From: Pseudoclavibacter terrae
Lineage (GTDB): Bacteria > Actinomycetota > Actinomycetes > Actinomycetales > Microbacteriaceae
Length of the DNA: 64,000 bases
Direction: 5' to 3'
Assembly: GCF_008831075.1 (NCBI RefSeq)
Contig: NZ_WBJX01000002.1
Location: 372,001-436,000, forward strand
Shown: positions 36,174 through 45,084 of the stretch, one piece after another
How the letters are laid out: every line of letters begins with the position of its first letter
How positions within the stretch are numbered: position 1 is the first letter of the stretch
Position numbers and translations under genes: made by a program
Notes under the pieces: model-generated
Told to the model about the DNA's origin: nothing
Database searches by the model: none
What the model saw: only the letters and a program-made list of their open reading frames with translations

Positions 36174-37067
36174 GTGGATACTGCACTCCTGAAGACGTTC
36201 CTCGCCGTAGCTAGCCGCGGCAGCCTCACGGCGGCCGCCGAAGAGCTGCACCTCGCGCAATCCACTGTGACGGTGCGTCTGCAGGCGCTCGAACGGGAGC
36301 TGGACGTGAGACTGTTCGACCGCCGGCGTGACGGCGTGCGCATCACTGAGGCCGCGATTCGCGTGCGGGAACGGGCGCAGGACCTCCTCGACATGGAGGA
36401 GTCGCTGTTCTCGGCAGCTCGGCTCGACGCGTCTGTGGTCCAGGGTGATGTTGTCGTCGGCGCGCCGGAGTCGATCTGCGCCTTTCGCCTGCCGACAATT
36501 CTCGCCAAACTCCGACATGAGTATTCGCTTCTTCGAGTGCATCTGGTGCCAGCGGGAACCAAAGACGTCAGCCGTGGTGTGCTCGAGAGGAGGTTCGATA
36601 TCGGACTTGTTCTCGACGAGCGGCTACCTCCCTCGCGTCTCAGCGCGTCCATGTTGACGCGTGAGCGGATCGCCGTCTACGTCGCGTCGGACCATGAGAT
36701 CGCTCGGCGTCCTCCCTCCGTGCTTGGGGACATCGCACAGGAGTCGCTGTTCTTGCTTGAGGGTGGCTGCAGCTATGCCGATCGCTTCCTTCGTGACCTC
36801 TCCGTCTCTACACCCTCTGCACCGAGCGTCACGCGATTTGGGAGCATCGAAGCGGTGCGGGCCTGCGTCGAAGCTGGCCTCGGACTCGGTGTGCTTCCTG
36901 AGATGGCGGCACGCGCCGCCGAACATCAAGGCAAGATCGTTCGAGTCCCCACCTTGCCTCGGCCTGACGTTCCGCTGCAGGTCGTCACGGATTCACGACG
37001 GTCTTCGTCGCCCGCGGTTGACGCCGTTGTCGGAGTCCTCTCCCCCGGGCTCATGGCAGCTGACTGA
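36174..37067 (+). CDS. LysR-family transcriptional regulator
   Basis: A 297-residue regulator with an N-terminal winged helix-turn-helix (about residues 1-60, LLKTFLAVASRGSLTAAAEE in part) and a C-terminal periplasmic-binding-like effector domain (about 88-290). LysR proteins commonly regulate the divergently transcribed neighbour, here the PhzF-like gene 83 bases away. The start is GTG 36174 directly after a TAGCCT element. The effector is unknown. Codon usage is slightly less GC-biased than the flanking core genes, which fits an accessory segment. Confidence 0.92.
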   Translation: MDTALLKTFLAVASRGSLTAAAEELHLAQSTVTVRLQALERELDVRLFDRRRDGVRITEAAIRVRERAQDLLDMEESLFSAARLDASVVQGDVVVGAPESICAFRLPTILAKLRHEYSLLRVHLVPAGTKDVSRGVLERRFDIGLVLDERLPPSRLSASMLTRERIAVYVASDHEIARRPPSVLGDIAQESLFLLEGGCSYADRFLRDLSVSTPSAPSVTRFGSIEAVRACVEAGLGLGVLPEMAARAAEHQGKIVRVPTLPRPDVPLQVVTDSRRSSSPAVDAVVGVLSPGLMAAD

Positions 37068-37183
37068 GACTCGCTGAGTGGTCGACGACGATTGCGCCGA
37101 GCATCCGACTTGGTGCCGCAGATGATTCGCCCTTCTGGTACGGCGTTGAACCAGGGCGACGCTCGCGATCAAGTAGGCTGTGC

Positions 37184-37435
37184 ATGCACGGTGAGCACTT
37201 CGCCGTGGCTGACTTCGTGGCTCGCGCCACATCGAGATCCTGGGAGCCGACACTCGTGAGCGTTCTGATTGCCATCGGTTGCATCATCATCTTCGGCGCC
37301 GGCATCTGGTGCTACGGACTGGCGTTCCAGGTCGACGGCGACACGCTTCGCCTCCTGGTGTTCCTGGCGGGCATCCTCCTGAACTCGCTGGCGCTGTTCA
37401 TCCCGTGGCAGCTCGTGGGCCAAAGCCGCAAGTAG
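37184..37435 (+). CDS. small membrane protein, two helices
   Basis: An 83-residue protein I do not recognise. It has two hydrophobic segments (about residues 25-48 and 56-77) and a short basic end, QSRK. A TAGGCT element at 37174-37179 precedes ATG 37184. An in-frame GTG at 37256 would give a shorter protein that begins right at the first helix and is equally plausible. The same strand continues 20 bases later into the SRPBCC gene, so the two may be cotranscribed. Confidence 0.6.
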   Translation: MHGEHFAVADFVARATSRSWEPTLVSVLIAIGCIIIFGAGIWCYGLAFQVDGDTLRLLVFLAGILLNSLALFIPWQLVGQSRK

Positions 37436-37455
37436 CGACCGAAGCCCCACGCGCG

Positions 37456-37920
37456 GTGTTCACCCCCAGCATCGACATCAGCGTGCGGATCAAGGCACCC
37501 GCTGAGCTCATCTGGCAGGCACTCGTCGACGAGGACCTCCGTGAGCTCTGGTGGCCCGAATCCGAATTCAAGATCAAGCGCGGAGCGAAGATCACCGCAC
37601 GCTCCCTGCGCCCAGGCAAGAAGAAGCCCCGTATCACCTCCGGAACGATCACCAAGATCGATGCTCCCGAGGAGCTGCACTTCACCTGGAAGACGAAATC
37701 TGGCGACTTCGAGACGGACGTCGTCCTCGTCGTCGTGCAGCAGAAAGACAAGAAGAGCAAGGTGCGCGTCCTCGAGCAGGGATTCCCACGGGGCGACTAC
37801 GCGGAGATCCACGTCGCGAAGTACCGAGACGGTTGGCGCGAGCACCTGCTGCAGCTCCAGGAGCTCTTCGAAGACGGTCCGGGCCGCAAGCTCGCGACGA
37901 ACTCGCTCAAGCACTCCTGA
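37456..37920 (+). CDS. SRPBCC-family protein
   Basis: A 154-residue START/Bet v1-like (SRPBCC, AHSA1-type) protein with a hydrophobic ligand cavity. The pattern ISVRIKAPAELIWQALVDED, then WWPES, HFTWKT and YRDGWREHLLQL near the end, matches the AHSA1/polyketide-cyclase-like group. Function and ligand unknown. GTG 37456 is chosen because the conserved domain starts within a few residues; no clear ribosome-binding site is seen. It ends before a bidirectional terminator. Confidence 0.82.
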   Translation: MFTPSIDISVRIKAPAELIWQALVDEDLRELWWPESEFKIKRGAKITARSLRPGKKKPRITSGTITKIDAPEELHFTWKTKSGDFETDVVLVVVQQKDKKSKVRVLEQGFPRGDYAEIHVAKYRDGWREHLLQLQELFEDGPGRKLATNSLKHS

Positions 37921-37982
37921 GCTCCCCTGGCCTGCTCTCCCCCGCCCGTTCGCGACCGACCAGGCGCGTCGGAGACACAAGA

Positions 37983-38008
37983 ATGCCCGGACCGTGAGGT
38001 CCGGGCAT
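37983..38008. terminator. bidirectional terminator between the SRPBCC and SDR genes
   Basis: Perfect 11-bp stem ATGCCCGGACC (37983-37993) / GGTCCGGGCAT (37998-38008) with loop GTGA. Confidence 0.88.
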
Positions 38009-38052
38009 CTCAGCCTCGGGTCCGGCAGCCGTGCGGGACGGCGCCAGGGCCG

Positions 38053-38829
38053 CTACTCCGTGACGAACCCGGACGTGTCGCCGATGAGTCGAAGGTTGTC
38101 GGCCGGAACCGGCTCGACCACCGCTTTGGTGACCTCGGCAGCGAACTCCTGCACGTTGTAGAGCTTGCCAGCCTCCTCGCGGCGAGCGGCGATCGCACCC
38201 GGGTTGAGGCGGTCGAGCAACGTCGCCGTGATCGTCCCCTCGATCATGTCCCCGGACACGACGACGAACTCGACGCCGCGCTCGGCGAGCTCTGGCACGA
38301 GCGCCAGCAGGGCGTCCTCTCCTGCTCGCTTGGAGCTGGCGACCGCCTCGTATTCCGGCATCGTCGGCGTCGTCCGGATGAAGTGCGCCTGGTGGCTCGT
38401 GACGAACACGACGCGCCCGCCGTCCTTCATGAGCTCGATGGCGCCCTTGAGCGTCTCGACCTGCGCGTCGCGGTTGAGCTTCAAGGCGTAGTCCTCGCCG
38501 AGGCCGGACTCCATGCCGCCGGATGCGTTGAGGACGAGCACGTCGAGGCCGCCGTAGGCGCTCTCGATGCTCGCGAAGAGCTCACGGCGGCTCGCCTCAT
38601 CGGTGAGGTCGGCCCCCACGGCGATCGCGGTGCCGCCGTCGGCGGTGATCGCGTCGACCAGCTTGACGGCGCGGGCCTCCTTGTTGCGGTAGTTCACGAC
38701 GACCTTGGCGCCAGCCTGCGCGAGGAACTTGACGGTGTCCGCGCCGATACCGCGCGAGGACCCCGTGACAAGCGCGCGCTTGCCCTCAAGGGAACCAGCG
38801 GCCAGCGGGTTGAGAATCTGTTCAGCCAT
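38053..38829 (-). CDS. short-chain dehydrogenase/reductase (SDR), atypical catalytic motif
   Basis: A 258-residue Rossmann-fold oxidoreductase. The cofactor motif VTGSSRGIG (about residues 21-29) and VLNASGG (about 103) are clear. The usual YxxxK is not: the segment reads PEYEAVASSKRAGED, with Tyr seven residues before Lys instead of four. The protein could use a shifted Tyr or have another role. ATG 38829 lies seven bases after a minus-strand TAGACT (38837-38842), which predicts a leaderless mRNA. Divergent from the glycerophosphodiesterase gene 52 bases away. Confidence 0.9.
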   Translation of the reverse strand: MAEQILNPLAAGSLEGKRALVTGSSRGIGADTVKFLAQAGAKVVVNYRNKEARAVKLVDAITADGGTAIAVGADLTDEASRRELFASIESAYGGLDVLVLNASGGMESGLGEDYALKLNRDAQVETLKGAIELMKDGGRVVFVTSHQAHFIRTTPTMPEYEAVASSKRAGEDALLALVPELAERGVEFVVVSGDMIEGTITATLLDRLNPGAIAARREEAGKLYNVQEFAAEVTKAVVEPVPADNLRLIGDTSGFVTE

Positions 38830-38836
38830 GCCTCCG

Positions 38837-38874
38837 AGTCTATTGGGCGCGGCGCGGCCCCCGCGCACTAGCGT
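38837..38874. promoter_or_regulatory. back-to-back leaderless promoters of the SDR and GDPD genes
   Basis: The minus-strand TAGACT (38837-38842) is seven bases before the SDR ATG. The plus-strand TAGCGT (38869-38874) is seven bases before the GDPD ATG. The whole divergent region is only 52 bases. Confidence 0.5.
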
Positions 38875-38881
38875 TGGACCC

Positions 38882-39652
38882 ATGCAGCACCCGTACCTGG
38901 CCGGCGCTGGACCGCGCATCCTCGCCCACCGCGGCCTCGCTCTGCAGGCGACGGAGAACACCCTGGAGGCCTTCCGCGCCGCTCTCGACGTCGGGGCGAC
39001 CCACATCGAGACGGATGCGAGGGCGTCCGCGGACGGGCGGGCCGTGCTCTGGCACGACGAGGCGCTGGAGGGCTTCGACGGCAGCGACCGGCGGGTCGCT
39101 GACTCCCCCGCATCCGCGCTGGTCGGGCTCACGTCCCAGGGGCAGACGCCGGGCGCCAGGCTGCTGTTGCTCGAGGACGCCCTCGAGGAGTTCCCTGCCG
39201 CGCGATTCAACGTCGACGTGAAGTCGGCGGACGCTGCCGAGGCCGTGGCCGACGCCGTCCGGCGAGCAGACGCGGCGTCCCGAGTGCTCATCACCTCGTT
39301 CTCCGCGCTTCGACTGCGGCGCACGGCCGCCCTGCTGCCAGAAGCGGCTCGAGGCGTGGCGAGCCAGGGCATCGCCGCCGCGCTGATCGCGATGTCCGTG
39401 CGTTCCGGCCGATTGCTCCGCCGGGCGCTTCTGGGCGCATCCGTGGTGCAGATCCCGCAGCGCGCCGCAGGTCTCGACCTGCTCTCCCCCGCGCGGCTGC
39501 GCGCGTTCCACCGGCACGTGCCCGAGGTGCACGTCTGGACGATCAACGACCCCGCCAGGATGCGCGAGCTCCTCGAGCGCGGCGTCGACGGTCTTGTCAC
39601 GGACCGCGCCGATCTGGCCGCCGAGGTCGTGCGACGTCACGCAAATCTATGA
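38882..39652 (+). CDS. glycerophosphodiester phosphodiesterase
   Basis: Hydrolyses deacylated phospholipids to glycerol 3-phosphate and an alcohol. The 256-residue GDPD-fold protein has HRGLALQATENTLEAF (residues about 17-32), the metal ligands in THIETDA (about 40-46) and the second catalytic His in WHDEALE (about 58). No signal peptide is seen, so it is cytoplasmic. Its product would feed the same glycerol 3-phosphate pool as glpK, though the genes are far apart. ATG 38882 follows a TAGCGT element by seven bases. Confidence 0.92.
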   Translation: MQHPYLAGAGPRILAHRGLALQATENTLEAFRAALDVGATHIETDARASADGRAVLWHDEALEGFDGSDRRVADSPASALVGLTSQGQTPGARLLLLEDALEEFPAARFNVDVKSADAAEAVADAVRRADAASRVLITSFSALRLRRTAALLPEAARGVASQGIAAALIAMSVRSGRLLRRALLGASVVQIPQRAAGLDLLSPARLRAFHRHVPEVHVWTINDPARMRELLERGVDGLVTDRADLAAEVVRRHANL

Positions 39653-39678
39653 GTTTTCGAGGAAATGCTGGAACGCGC

Positions 39679-39705
39679 GGGAATACCTCGGCACAATCGC
39701 ACGTT
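39679..39705 (+). promoter_or_regulatory. candidate SigR/SigH-type promoter for rbpA
   Basis: GGGAAT (39679-39684), 18 bases, GTT (39703-39705), an exact fit to the SigR/SigH consensus. The start of transcription would be near 39714, about 37 bases before the rbpA ATG. In Streptomyces coelicolor rbpA is a known SigR target, which supports the reading. Confidence 0.6.
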
Positions 39706-39750
39706 TGACCGGTAGTAGTAGAACCGCACTGACGAGGAGAGGAGGTCAGC

Positions 39751-40119
39751 ATGGCTGATCGAAGTCTGCGCGGAATGCGGCTCGGCGCACAGAGCCTGCA
39801 GAGTGACGAGGGCGTTGTCCTTGTCGACCGCCAGGTGCGAACGTACGAGACGACACTGGGTGAGCGCTTCGCCGTCACCTTTGCCGCCGAAGCGGAGGTG
39901 CCCGAGGTCTGGGCGTCGCCGAAGAGCGGCAACGAGGGTCGTCTGCTGGATGAAGGTGGCGAGCAGGTCGCCTACGAGGCGCCGGAGCAGAAGCACCAGC
40001 GCACTCACTGGGACATGCTGCTCGAGCGTCGCACTCGGGAGGAGCTCGAAGAGGTCCTCCAGGAGCGGCTCGCGTTCCTGCGCTCACGGCGCGGAACCAA
40101 GGGCGCGAAAGACGTCTGA
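39751..40119 (+). CDS. rbpA: RNA polymerase-binding protein RbpA
   Basis: Binds RNA polymerase and the housekeeping sigma factor and stimulates open-complex formation; found only in actinobacteria. The 122-residue protein has the N-terminal MADRSLRGMRLGAQSL, a core domain (about residues 25-70) and the sigma-interaction domain with THWDMLLERR and a C-terminal helix. The core has no cysteine, so it cannot bind the zinc seen in the Streptomyces protein; the mycobacterial form is similar in this respect. ATG 39751 follows a strong GGAGAGGAGG. A terminator follows at 40155. Confidence 0.96.
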   Translation: MADRSLRGMRLGAQSLQSDEGVVLVDRQVRTYETTLGERFAVTFAAEAEVPEVWASPKSGNEGRLLDEGGEQVAYEAPEQKHQRTHWDMLLERRTREELEEVLQERLAFLRSRRGTKGAKDV

Positions 40120-40154
40120 CCCCCGGAGGTCGCTCAGCGAGCGACCGTGAACGT

Positions 40155-40189
40155 CGAAAGGGACGAAGCCTGAGGCTTCGTCCCTTTCG
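40155..40189. terminator. bidirectional terminator between rbpA and lnt
   Basis: Perfect 16-bp stem CGAAAGGGACGAAGCC (40155-40170) / GGCTTCGTCCCTTTCG (40174-40189), loop TGA. Confidence 0.93.
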
Positions 40190-40234
40190 TGGTCTCGCAC
40201 CGTGGTGGAGCCGGGCGCACACGCTCTGCGCGCA

Positions 40235-41779
40235 CTACCGGAGCGGGATCCGCGTCGCGGAGTCGCGCATCCGCTGCGCCTTCGAGCTGCCCGCGCCGAC
40301 GAGGAGGCCGAGCCCGAGCACCCCGAGGGTGATCTCGACACCTCGGCCGAAGAGGACAGCGGGCGTCATGCCATCGGCCAGTGGGACGTCGACGATCATC
40401 ACGCCGGGCTCGTACCAGGGCAGTTCCGCGAGCGTGCGCCCCTCCGGCGAGTAGATGGCGCTCATCCCCACCGTCGATGCTTGCACCAGCGAGCGTCCCG
40501 TCTCCATCGACCTGAGGCGGGCGAACGCGAGCTGCTGCGCCGGCTCGTCGGTCTTCCCGAAGTCGGCGTTGTTGCTCGGCGCGAAGAGCACCGTCGCGCC
40601 GCCCAGGACGGCATCCCTGATCAGCACGTCGTCGACGATGTCATAGCAGATGTAGGTGCCAGCCCTGATGTCGCCGATCTCGAGGATGCTGTCGCGCTCC
40701 CCCGGCGAGTATCCGCGGCCGATCATGCCGATGAGGTCGGGAGCGAGCGAGTACCAGAAGTCCCGGTCGGGGACGTACTCGCCGAACGGGATGGGGTGCT
40801 TCTTGTCGTACTGGTCGCCCCAGCCGCCCTCCGCGTCCCACACGAACTGCGAGTTGAAGAAGCGGTCCTCGGCCTGGGTCTCCCCCGGCTCGACCGTCAC
40901 GGTGTTGGCGACGATGGGGGCTCCGTACGTCGCGCTGAGCTGATCGAGCGTCCTGCGGACTCCCGGTGAGGCTTCCGGGTTGAGGTCGATGGAGCCCTCT
41001 GGCCAGAGGATCACGTCGACGTCGGCGTCGTCGGGGATGGTGCGCGTCGCGTCCACGTGGCCGAGGAACACCTCGCCAGGGTCCCCCTCGACGAAGTAGG
41101 CGGCCTCGGGTGTGTCGCCCTGCACCGCCGCGATCCGGGTGGAGCCGATCGTGCTCGTGGGGAACAGGGGCACGGCGGCGACGACCAGGACGGCGGCGGC
41201 CGCGGTCGCCCAGCTGAGCGGGCGGGCGCGCGAGCGGCCGAGCTCCAGGACGAGCGCCACGAGGAAGACCATGACGAAGCCCATGCCTGAGAGGCCCAGC
41301 CAGGAGACGAGCTCCGCGAACGGGCTCGCCGACTGCGACTGGGCGACGCGACCCCACGCGAAGCCGCCGTAGGGCCACGCAGAGTAGATCCCCTCACGCA
41401 GCGTCCAGAGGCCAGCCACGGCCGCTGGGACGAAGACCAGGCGCTTGGCGCCCGACTCCCAGCGCGCCGTGACGCGCCGGTAGGTGAGCGCGATGAGCAC
41501 CGCTCCCCCGGCCCAGAACAGCGACGAGAGGATGCTGAGGGCGCTCCACGGCACCGGGCCGAGGAACAGAGACGCCCAGGCGATGAGCGGGAAGTAGTAC
41601 GAGAGCCCCGACGCGAGGCCCACGAGGAACGCGCCGCCGGCGGAGCGGTGCATGAGCGAGCAGAGCACGAGGCCTGTGCCGACGAAGGCGAGGGGCCACA
41701 GCGCGGGTCCGGGGAACGCGGCCCTCAGCAGCAGTCCACCGGCGACGGCGGCGAGCAGCGAGAGCCAGAACGACCTCAC
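40235..41779 (-). CDS. lnt: apolipoprotein N-acyltransferase
   Basis: Adds the third acyl chain to lipoproteins at the membrane. The 514-residue protein has six to seven N-terminal membrane helices (to about residue 210), an outer nitrilase-like domain and a C-terminal helix. The catalytic triad is intact: Glu260 in WPEGS, Lys near 327 in KKHPIPFGEY and Cys378 in ICYDI. GTG 41779 overlaps the helY stop (GTGA), so it is coupled to that gene. Likely clients in this window include CtaC and the two FKBP lipoproteins. Confidence 0.92.
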   Translation of the reverse strand: MRSFWLSLLAAVAGGLLLRAAFPGPALWPLAFVGTGLVLCSLMHRSAGGAFLVGLASGLSYYFPLIAWASLFLGPVPWSALSILSSLFWAGGAVLIALTYRRVTARWESGAKRLVFVPAAVAGLWTLREGIYSAWPYGGFAWGRVAQSQSASPFAELVSWLGLSGMGFVMVFLVALVLELGRSRARPLSWATAAAAVLVVAAVPLFPTSTIGSTRIAAVQGDTPEAAYFVEGDPGEVFLGHVDATRTIPDDADVDVILWPEGSIDLNPEASPGVRRTLDQLSATYGAPIVANTVTVEPGETQAEDRFFNSQFVWDAEGGWGDQYDKKHPIPFGEYVPDRDFWYSLAPDLIGMIGRGYSPGERDSILEIGDIRAGTYICYDIVDDVLIRDAVLGGATVLFAPSNNADFGKTDEPAQQLAFARLRSMETGRSLVQASTVGMSAIYSPEGRTLAELPWYEPGVMIVDVPLADGMTPAVLFGRGVEITLGVLGLGLLVGAGSSKAQRMRDSATRIPLR

Positions 41780-44226
41780 CCAACCCCCGAGTACGCGACG
41801 ATCCCGCGGCGCACGCTGTTCGCGGCCTGGCGCGCGGTGGTCGCGAACGTGCCCTCTGCGACCTTCTCGATCTGGTCGAGTACGTCGAGCACCTGCTTGC
41901 ACCAGCGCACGAAGTCGCCGGCCGCGAGATTCGACTCGTCGAGCACACGCTCGAGCTCAGCACCGTGCGCCCAGTGGAAGATGGCTGGCGCGAGGTTCGT
42001 CGCGAGCCTGGACGAACGCGGCACCCGGAAGCGCTCGGCCAGCTCATCCAACCCCTGCCAGTGCTGCTCAGTCTTCTGCATCGCCCCGCGGAAGGCGCCG
42101 CGCGGCAGCTGGTACTCCTCGAGGGTCTCCTCTTCTCGACGCGGCTCGTAGACGAGCACGGCAGCCATCGCGGCGAGCTGCTGCGGGTTCAGCTCGTTCC
42201 AGACCTGCCTGCGCAGGCACTCGGCGATGAGCAGGTCGCGCTCGCCATAGATGCGCGCGAGCGTGCGCCCGTGCGCCGTGACCGCCAGGTCCTTGTCTCC
42301 GCCATCTGCGGGGGCCAGGTAGCCGAGCTCGAGCAGCAGCTCCGTGATCCGGTCGAAGACCTGCGCGACGGCACCCGTGCGGGACTCGATCTGCCGGGTG
42401 AACTTGTCGTTCTCGTGCTTCAGCTTCCAGTAGCGTTCGCCCCAGCGCGCGTGCTGCTCCCGGTCGGGGCAGACGTGGCAGGGGTGACGCTTGAGCGCGG
42501 TCTGCAGCTGGTTGAGCTTCGCCTGCCGCCGCTCACGGGCCGCATGCTGGTGCGCCTCGTCGTGCGGGATGCGCTTTCGCTCGAGATCGTTCAGCTCGCG
42601 CCGGATGCGCGAGTACTCGAAGAAGTCGCCGAGGTGGCACTTCATGCCGTCCTCGTAGCCGGCGAGCGCCTCCTCCTGCTGTCGAACGCGCTTGGCCAGG
42701 TCGACGACGGCGCGATCAGCCTGGAACTGCGCGAACGACGACTCGAGCACCGAGCGCGTGCGAGCGCGACCGAAGCGGTCGATGAGGTTGACCGCCATGT
42801 TGTAGGTCGGCTTGAAGCTCGAGTTCATGGGGTACGAACGACGGGAGGCCAGCGAGGCGATCGCCTGCGGGTGCATCCCCCCGACCCACTGCACCACTGC
42901 GTGCCCCTCGACGTCGATGCCTCGACGCCCCGCCCTGCCGGTGAGCTGGGTGTACTCGCCTGGCGTGATCGGCACGCGCGACTCGCCGTTGAACTTCTCG
43001 AGCTTCTCGAGGACCACCGTCCGGGCGGGCATGTTGATGCCGAGGGCGAGCGTCTCGGTGGCGAAGACGAGCTTCACGAGCTTCCGCTGGAAGAGCTCTT
43101 CGACGACTTCCTTGAAGGCCGGCAGGAGGCCGGCGTGGTGCGCGGCGATCCCCCGCTCGAGACCTTCCGTCCACTCGTAGTAGCCGAGCACTCCGAGGTC
43201 CTCGTCGAGCAGGTTGCGGCAGCGGTCCTCGACGATCCACCTGATCTCGTCGCGCTCCTCCCTGGTCGTCAGCGAGACGCCGGCGCGGAGCACCTGTGAC
43301 ACGGCTTGGTCGCAGCCCTTGCGGCTGAAGATGAAGTTGATCGCGGGCAGCATGTCCGCGTCGTCGAGCATCTTCGTCAGACCTGCACGGTCGGCGCGCG
43401 GCGCCTGGAAGCGCTGCTCCTTCCAGCTGCTCCCCCGCCCGCGCCTCCCGACGCGGTCGCGGTCGCGGCCGTCCTCGCGTCGGCCACCACCGCCCTGAGT
43501 CGCCCTGACCAGATCGGGGTTCACGCGGTCCGCGATGTCGCCGTCGCGGGTCTCGAAGAGATCGTAGAGGCGATGGCCGACGAGCACGTGCTGGAACAGC
43601 GGGGTCGGTCGCTCCTCGGACACGATGACGTCCGTGTCACCGCGGACGGTCTGCAGCCAGTCGCCGAACTCCTCGGCGTTCGAGACCGTCGCCGAGAGCG
43701 AGATGAGGCGCACCTCGCTGGGGAGGTGGATGATGACCTCTTCCCAGACTGCGCCGCGGAAGCGATCTGCGAGGTAGTGGACCTCGTCCATGATGACGTA
43801 GGCGAGGTCGTCGAGCAGATCGCTGCCCGCGTAGAGCATGTTGCGGAGCACCTCAGTCGTCATGACGACGATGCGGGCCCGCGGGTTGATGTTGACGTCA
43901 CCCGTCAGCAGTCCGACTTCGCTCTCACCGTAGCGGCGCACGAACTCGCTGAACTTCTGGTTGCTCAGCGCCTTGATGGGGGCCGTGTAGAAGATCTTCG
44001 CGTTCGGCTGTCGCATCGCGAGGAACACGCCGAACTCGGCGACGACCGTCTTGCCTGCACCGGTCGGGGCTGCCACGAGCACGCTCCGGCCCGCCTCGAC
44101 GCTCGCGCAGGACGCGATCTGGAACTCATCGAGGTCGAAGCTCAGCTCACGCCTGAACAGCTCGAACTGCTGCAGCTTGGCGCGCGCCCTGCTCGCGGCG
44201 AAGCGCTCTGACGGGCTCTGGGTCAT
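41776..44226 (-). CDS. helY: Ski2-like DEAD/DEAH-box RNA helicase
   Basis: An 816-residue superfamily 2 helicase of the actinobacterial HelY group. Walker A APTGAGKT (53-60), DEVH (147-150), the SATVSN motif III and QLTGRAGRRG (motif VI) are present, followed by a DSHCT-like C-terminal domain. A cysteine pair in CHVCPDRE lies in the middle of the C-terminal half. Role in RNA metabolism is assumed from Ski2 relatives. It is coupled to tatC upstream (ATGA) and to lnt downstream (GTGA). ATG 44226 begins MTQSPSERF. Confidence 0.93.
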   Translation of the reverse strand: MTQSPSERFAASRARAKLQQFELFRRELSFDLDEFQIASCASVEAGRSVLVAAPTGAGKTVVAEFGVFLAMRQPNAKIFYTAPIKALSNQKFSEFVRRYGESEVGLLTGDVNINPRARIVVMTTEVLRNMLYAGSDLLDDLAYVIMDEVHYLADRFRGAVWEEVIIHLPSEVRLISLSATVSNAEEFGDWLQTVRGDTDVIVSEERPTPLFQHVLVGHRLYDLFETRDGDIADRVNPDLVRATQGGGGRREDGRDRDRVGRRGRGSSWKEQRFQAPRADRAGLTKMLDDADMLPAINFIFSRKGCDQAVSQVLRAGVSLTTREERDEIRWIVEDRCRNLLDEDLGVLGYYEWTEGLERGIAAHHAGLLPAFKEVVEELFQRKLVKLVFATETLALGINMPARTVVLEKLEKFNGESRVPITPGEYTQLTGRAGRRGIDVEGHAVVQWVGGMHPQAIASLASRRSYPMNSSFKPTYNMAVNLIDRFGRARTRSVLESSFAQFQADRAVVDLAKRVRQQEEALAGYEDGMKCHLGDFFEYSRIRRELNDLERKRIPHDEAHQHAARERRQAKLNQLQTALKRHPCHVCPDREQHARWGERYWKLKHENDKFTRQIESRTGAVAQVFDRITELLLELGYLAPADGGDKDLAVTAHGRTLARIYGERDLLIAECLRRQVWNELNPQQLAAMAAVLVYEPRREEETLEEYQLPRGAFRGAMQKTEQHWQGLDELAERFRVPRSSRLATNLAPAIFHWAHGAELERVLDESNLAAGDFVRWCKQVLDVLDQIEKVAEGTFATTARQAANSVRRGIVAYSGVG

Positions 44227-45083
44227 GCAGCGGACGCTTCGGCTGCCGCGAGGTCGGCCTCGAACTTCTTGTGCTTCCTGGCTCGTCGCTTGTCGTTGAT
44301 GATCGCGATGCCGACGGCGAGGAAGTACAGCGCGAGCATGGGGGCCATGAGGAAGAACATGGACAGCACGTCCGCCGACGGCGTCGCCATGCCGGCGAAC
44401 AGGGCGACGAGAAGCACGGCGACCCTCCACCCCTTCAGGATGGCCTCTCCCGTGATGATGCCAGCGAAGTTCAGCATGACGAGGATCACGGGCAGGATGA
44501 AGGCGATGCCGACGGCCAAGCAGAGCGTCATGATCAGCTTGTAGTAGTTGGCCGCGTTGATGAAGTTGGCGCTCTCAGCTGGCGCGAAGCTCAGCATCAC
44601 CTCGACGATGCGGGGCATCAGCATCCAGGCCACCCACACCCCGGCGAGGAACAGCGGGATCGCGGTTCCGACGAAGCCGAGCGCGTACCAGCGCTCGTTC
44701 TTCTTCAGCCCTGGGACGATGAACATCCAGATCTGGTAGAGCCAGACCGGGGCCGAGATGATGATGCCGAGCGTGAGCGAGATCTGCAGGCGGAGGTCGA
44801 ACGCGCTTGTGATCCCCTCGAAGTTGAGGTCCGCGTTGCGGTTCCGCGCCTCCGCGATCTCACGGATGGGATCCGCCATCACGTTGAACACCCAGTCGGT
44901 GAGCAGGAACCCGCCCACCATGCCGATGACGATGCCGATCGCCGAGATGATGAGGCGGTTGCGGAACTCGATGAGGTGCTCCGCGAGGCGCATGCGCCCG
45001 TCAGGGTCGCGCTTCCGGCTCTTCTTCGCTTTCGACTTCGTCGGCTCGACCGCCAGCGGAGCCCCCTCGGGTTGAACGGTCAC
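44223..45083 (-). CDS. tatC: Sec-independent protein translocase TatC
   Basis: Receptor for twin-arginine signal peptides in the membrane. The 286-residue protein has a basic N-terminus, MRLAEHLIEFRNRL (about residues 31-44) and six membrane helices, with the conserved FEGITSAFDLR segment after helix 1 and YQIWMFIVPGL before helix 3. The basic N-terminal extension of about 30 residues and the Lys-rich tail are normal for actinobacteria. GTG 45083 is one base from the tatA stop; the 3' end overlaps helY. The Rieske protein QcrA is a possible client. Confidence 0.96.
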   Translation of the reverse strand: MTVQPEGAPLAVEPTKSKAKKSRKRDPDGRMRLAEHLIEFRNRLIISAIGIVIGMVGGFLLTDWVFNVMADPIREIAEARNRNADLNFEGITSAFDLRLQISLTLGIIISAPVWLYQIWMFIVPGLKKNERWYALGFVGTAIPLFLAGVWVAWMLMPRIVEVMLSFAPAESANFINAANYYKLIMTLCLAVGIAFILPVILVMLNFAGIITGEAILKGWRVAVLLVALFAGMATPSADVLSMFFLMAPMLALYFLAVGIAIINDKRRARKHKKFEADLAAAEASAA

Positions 45084-45084
45084 G

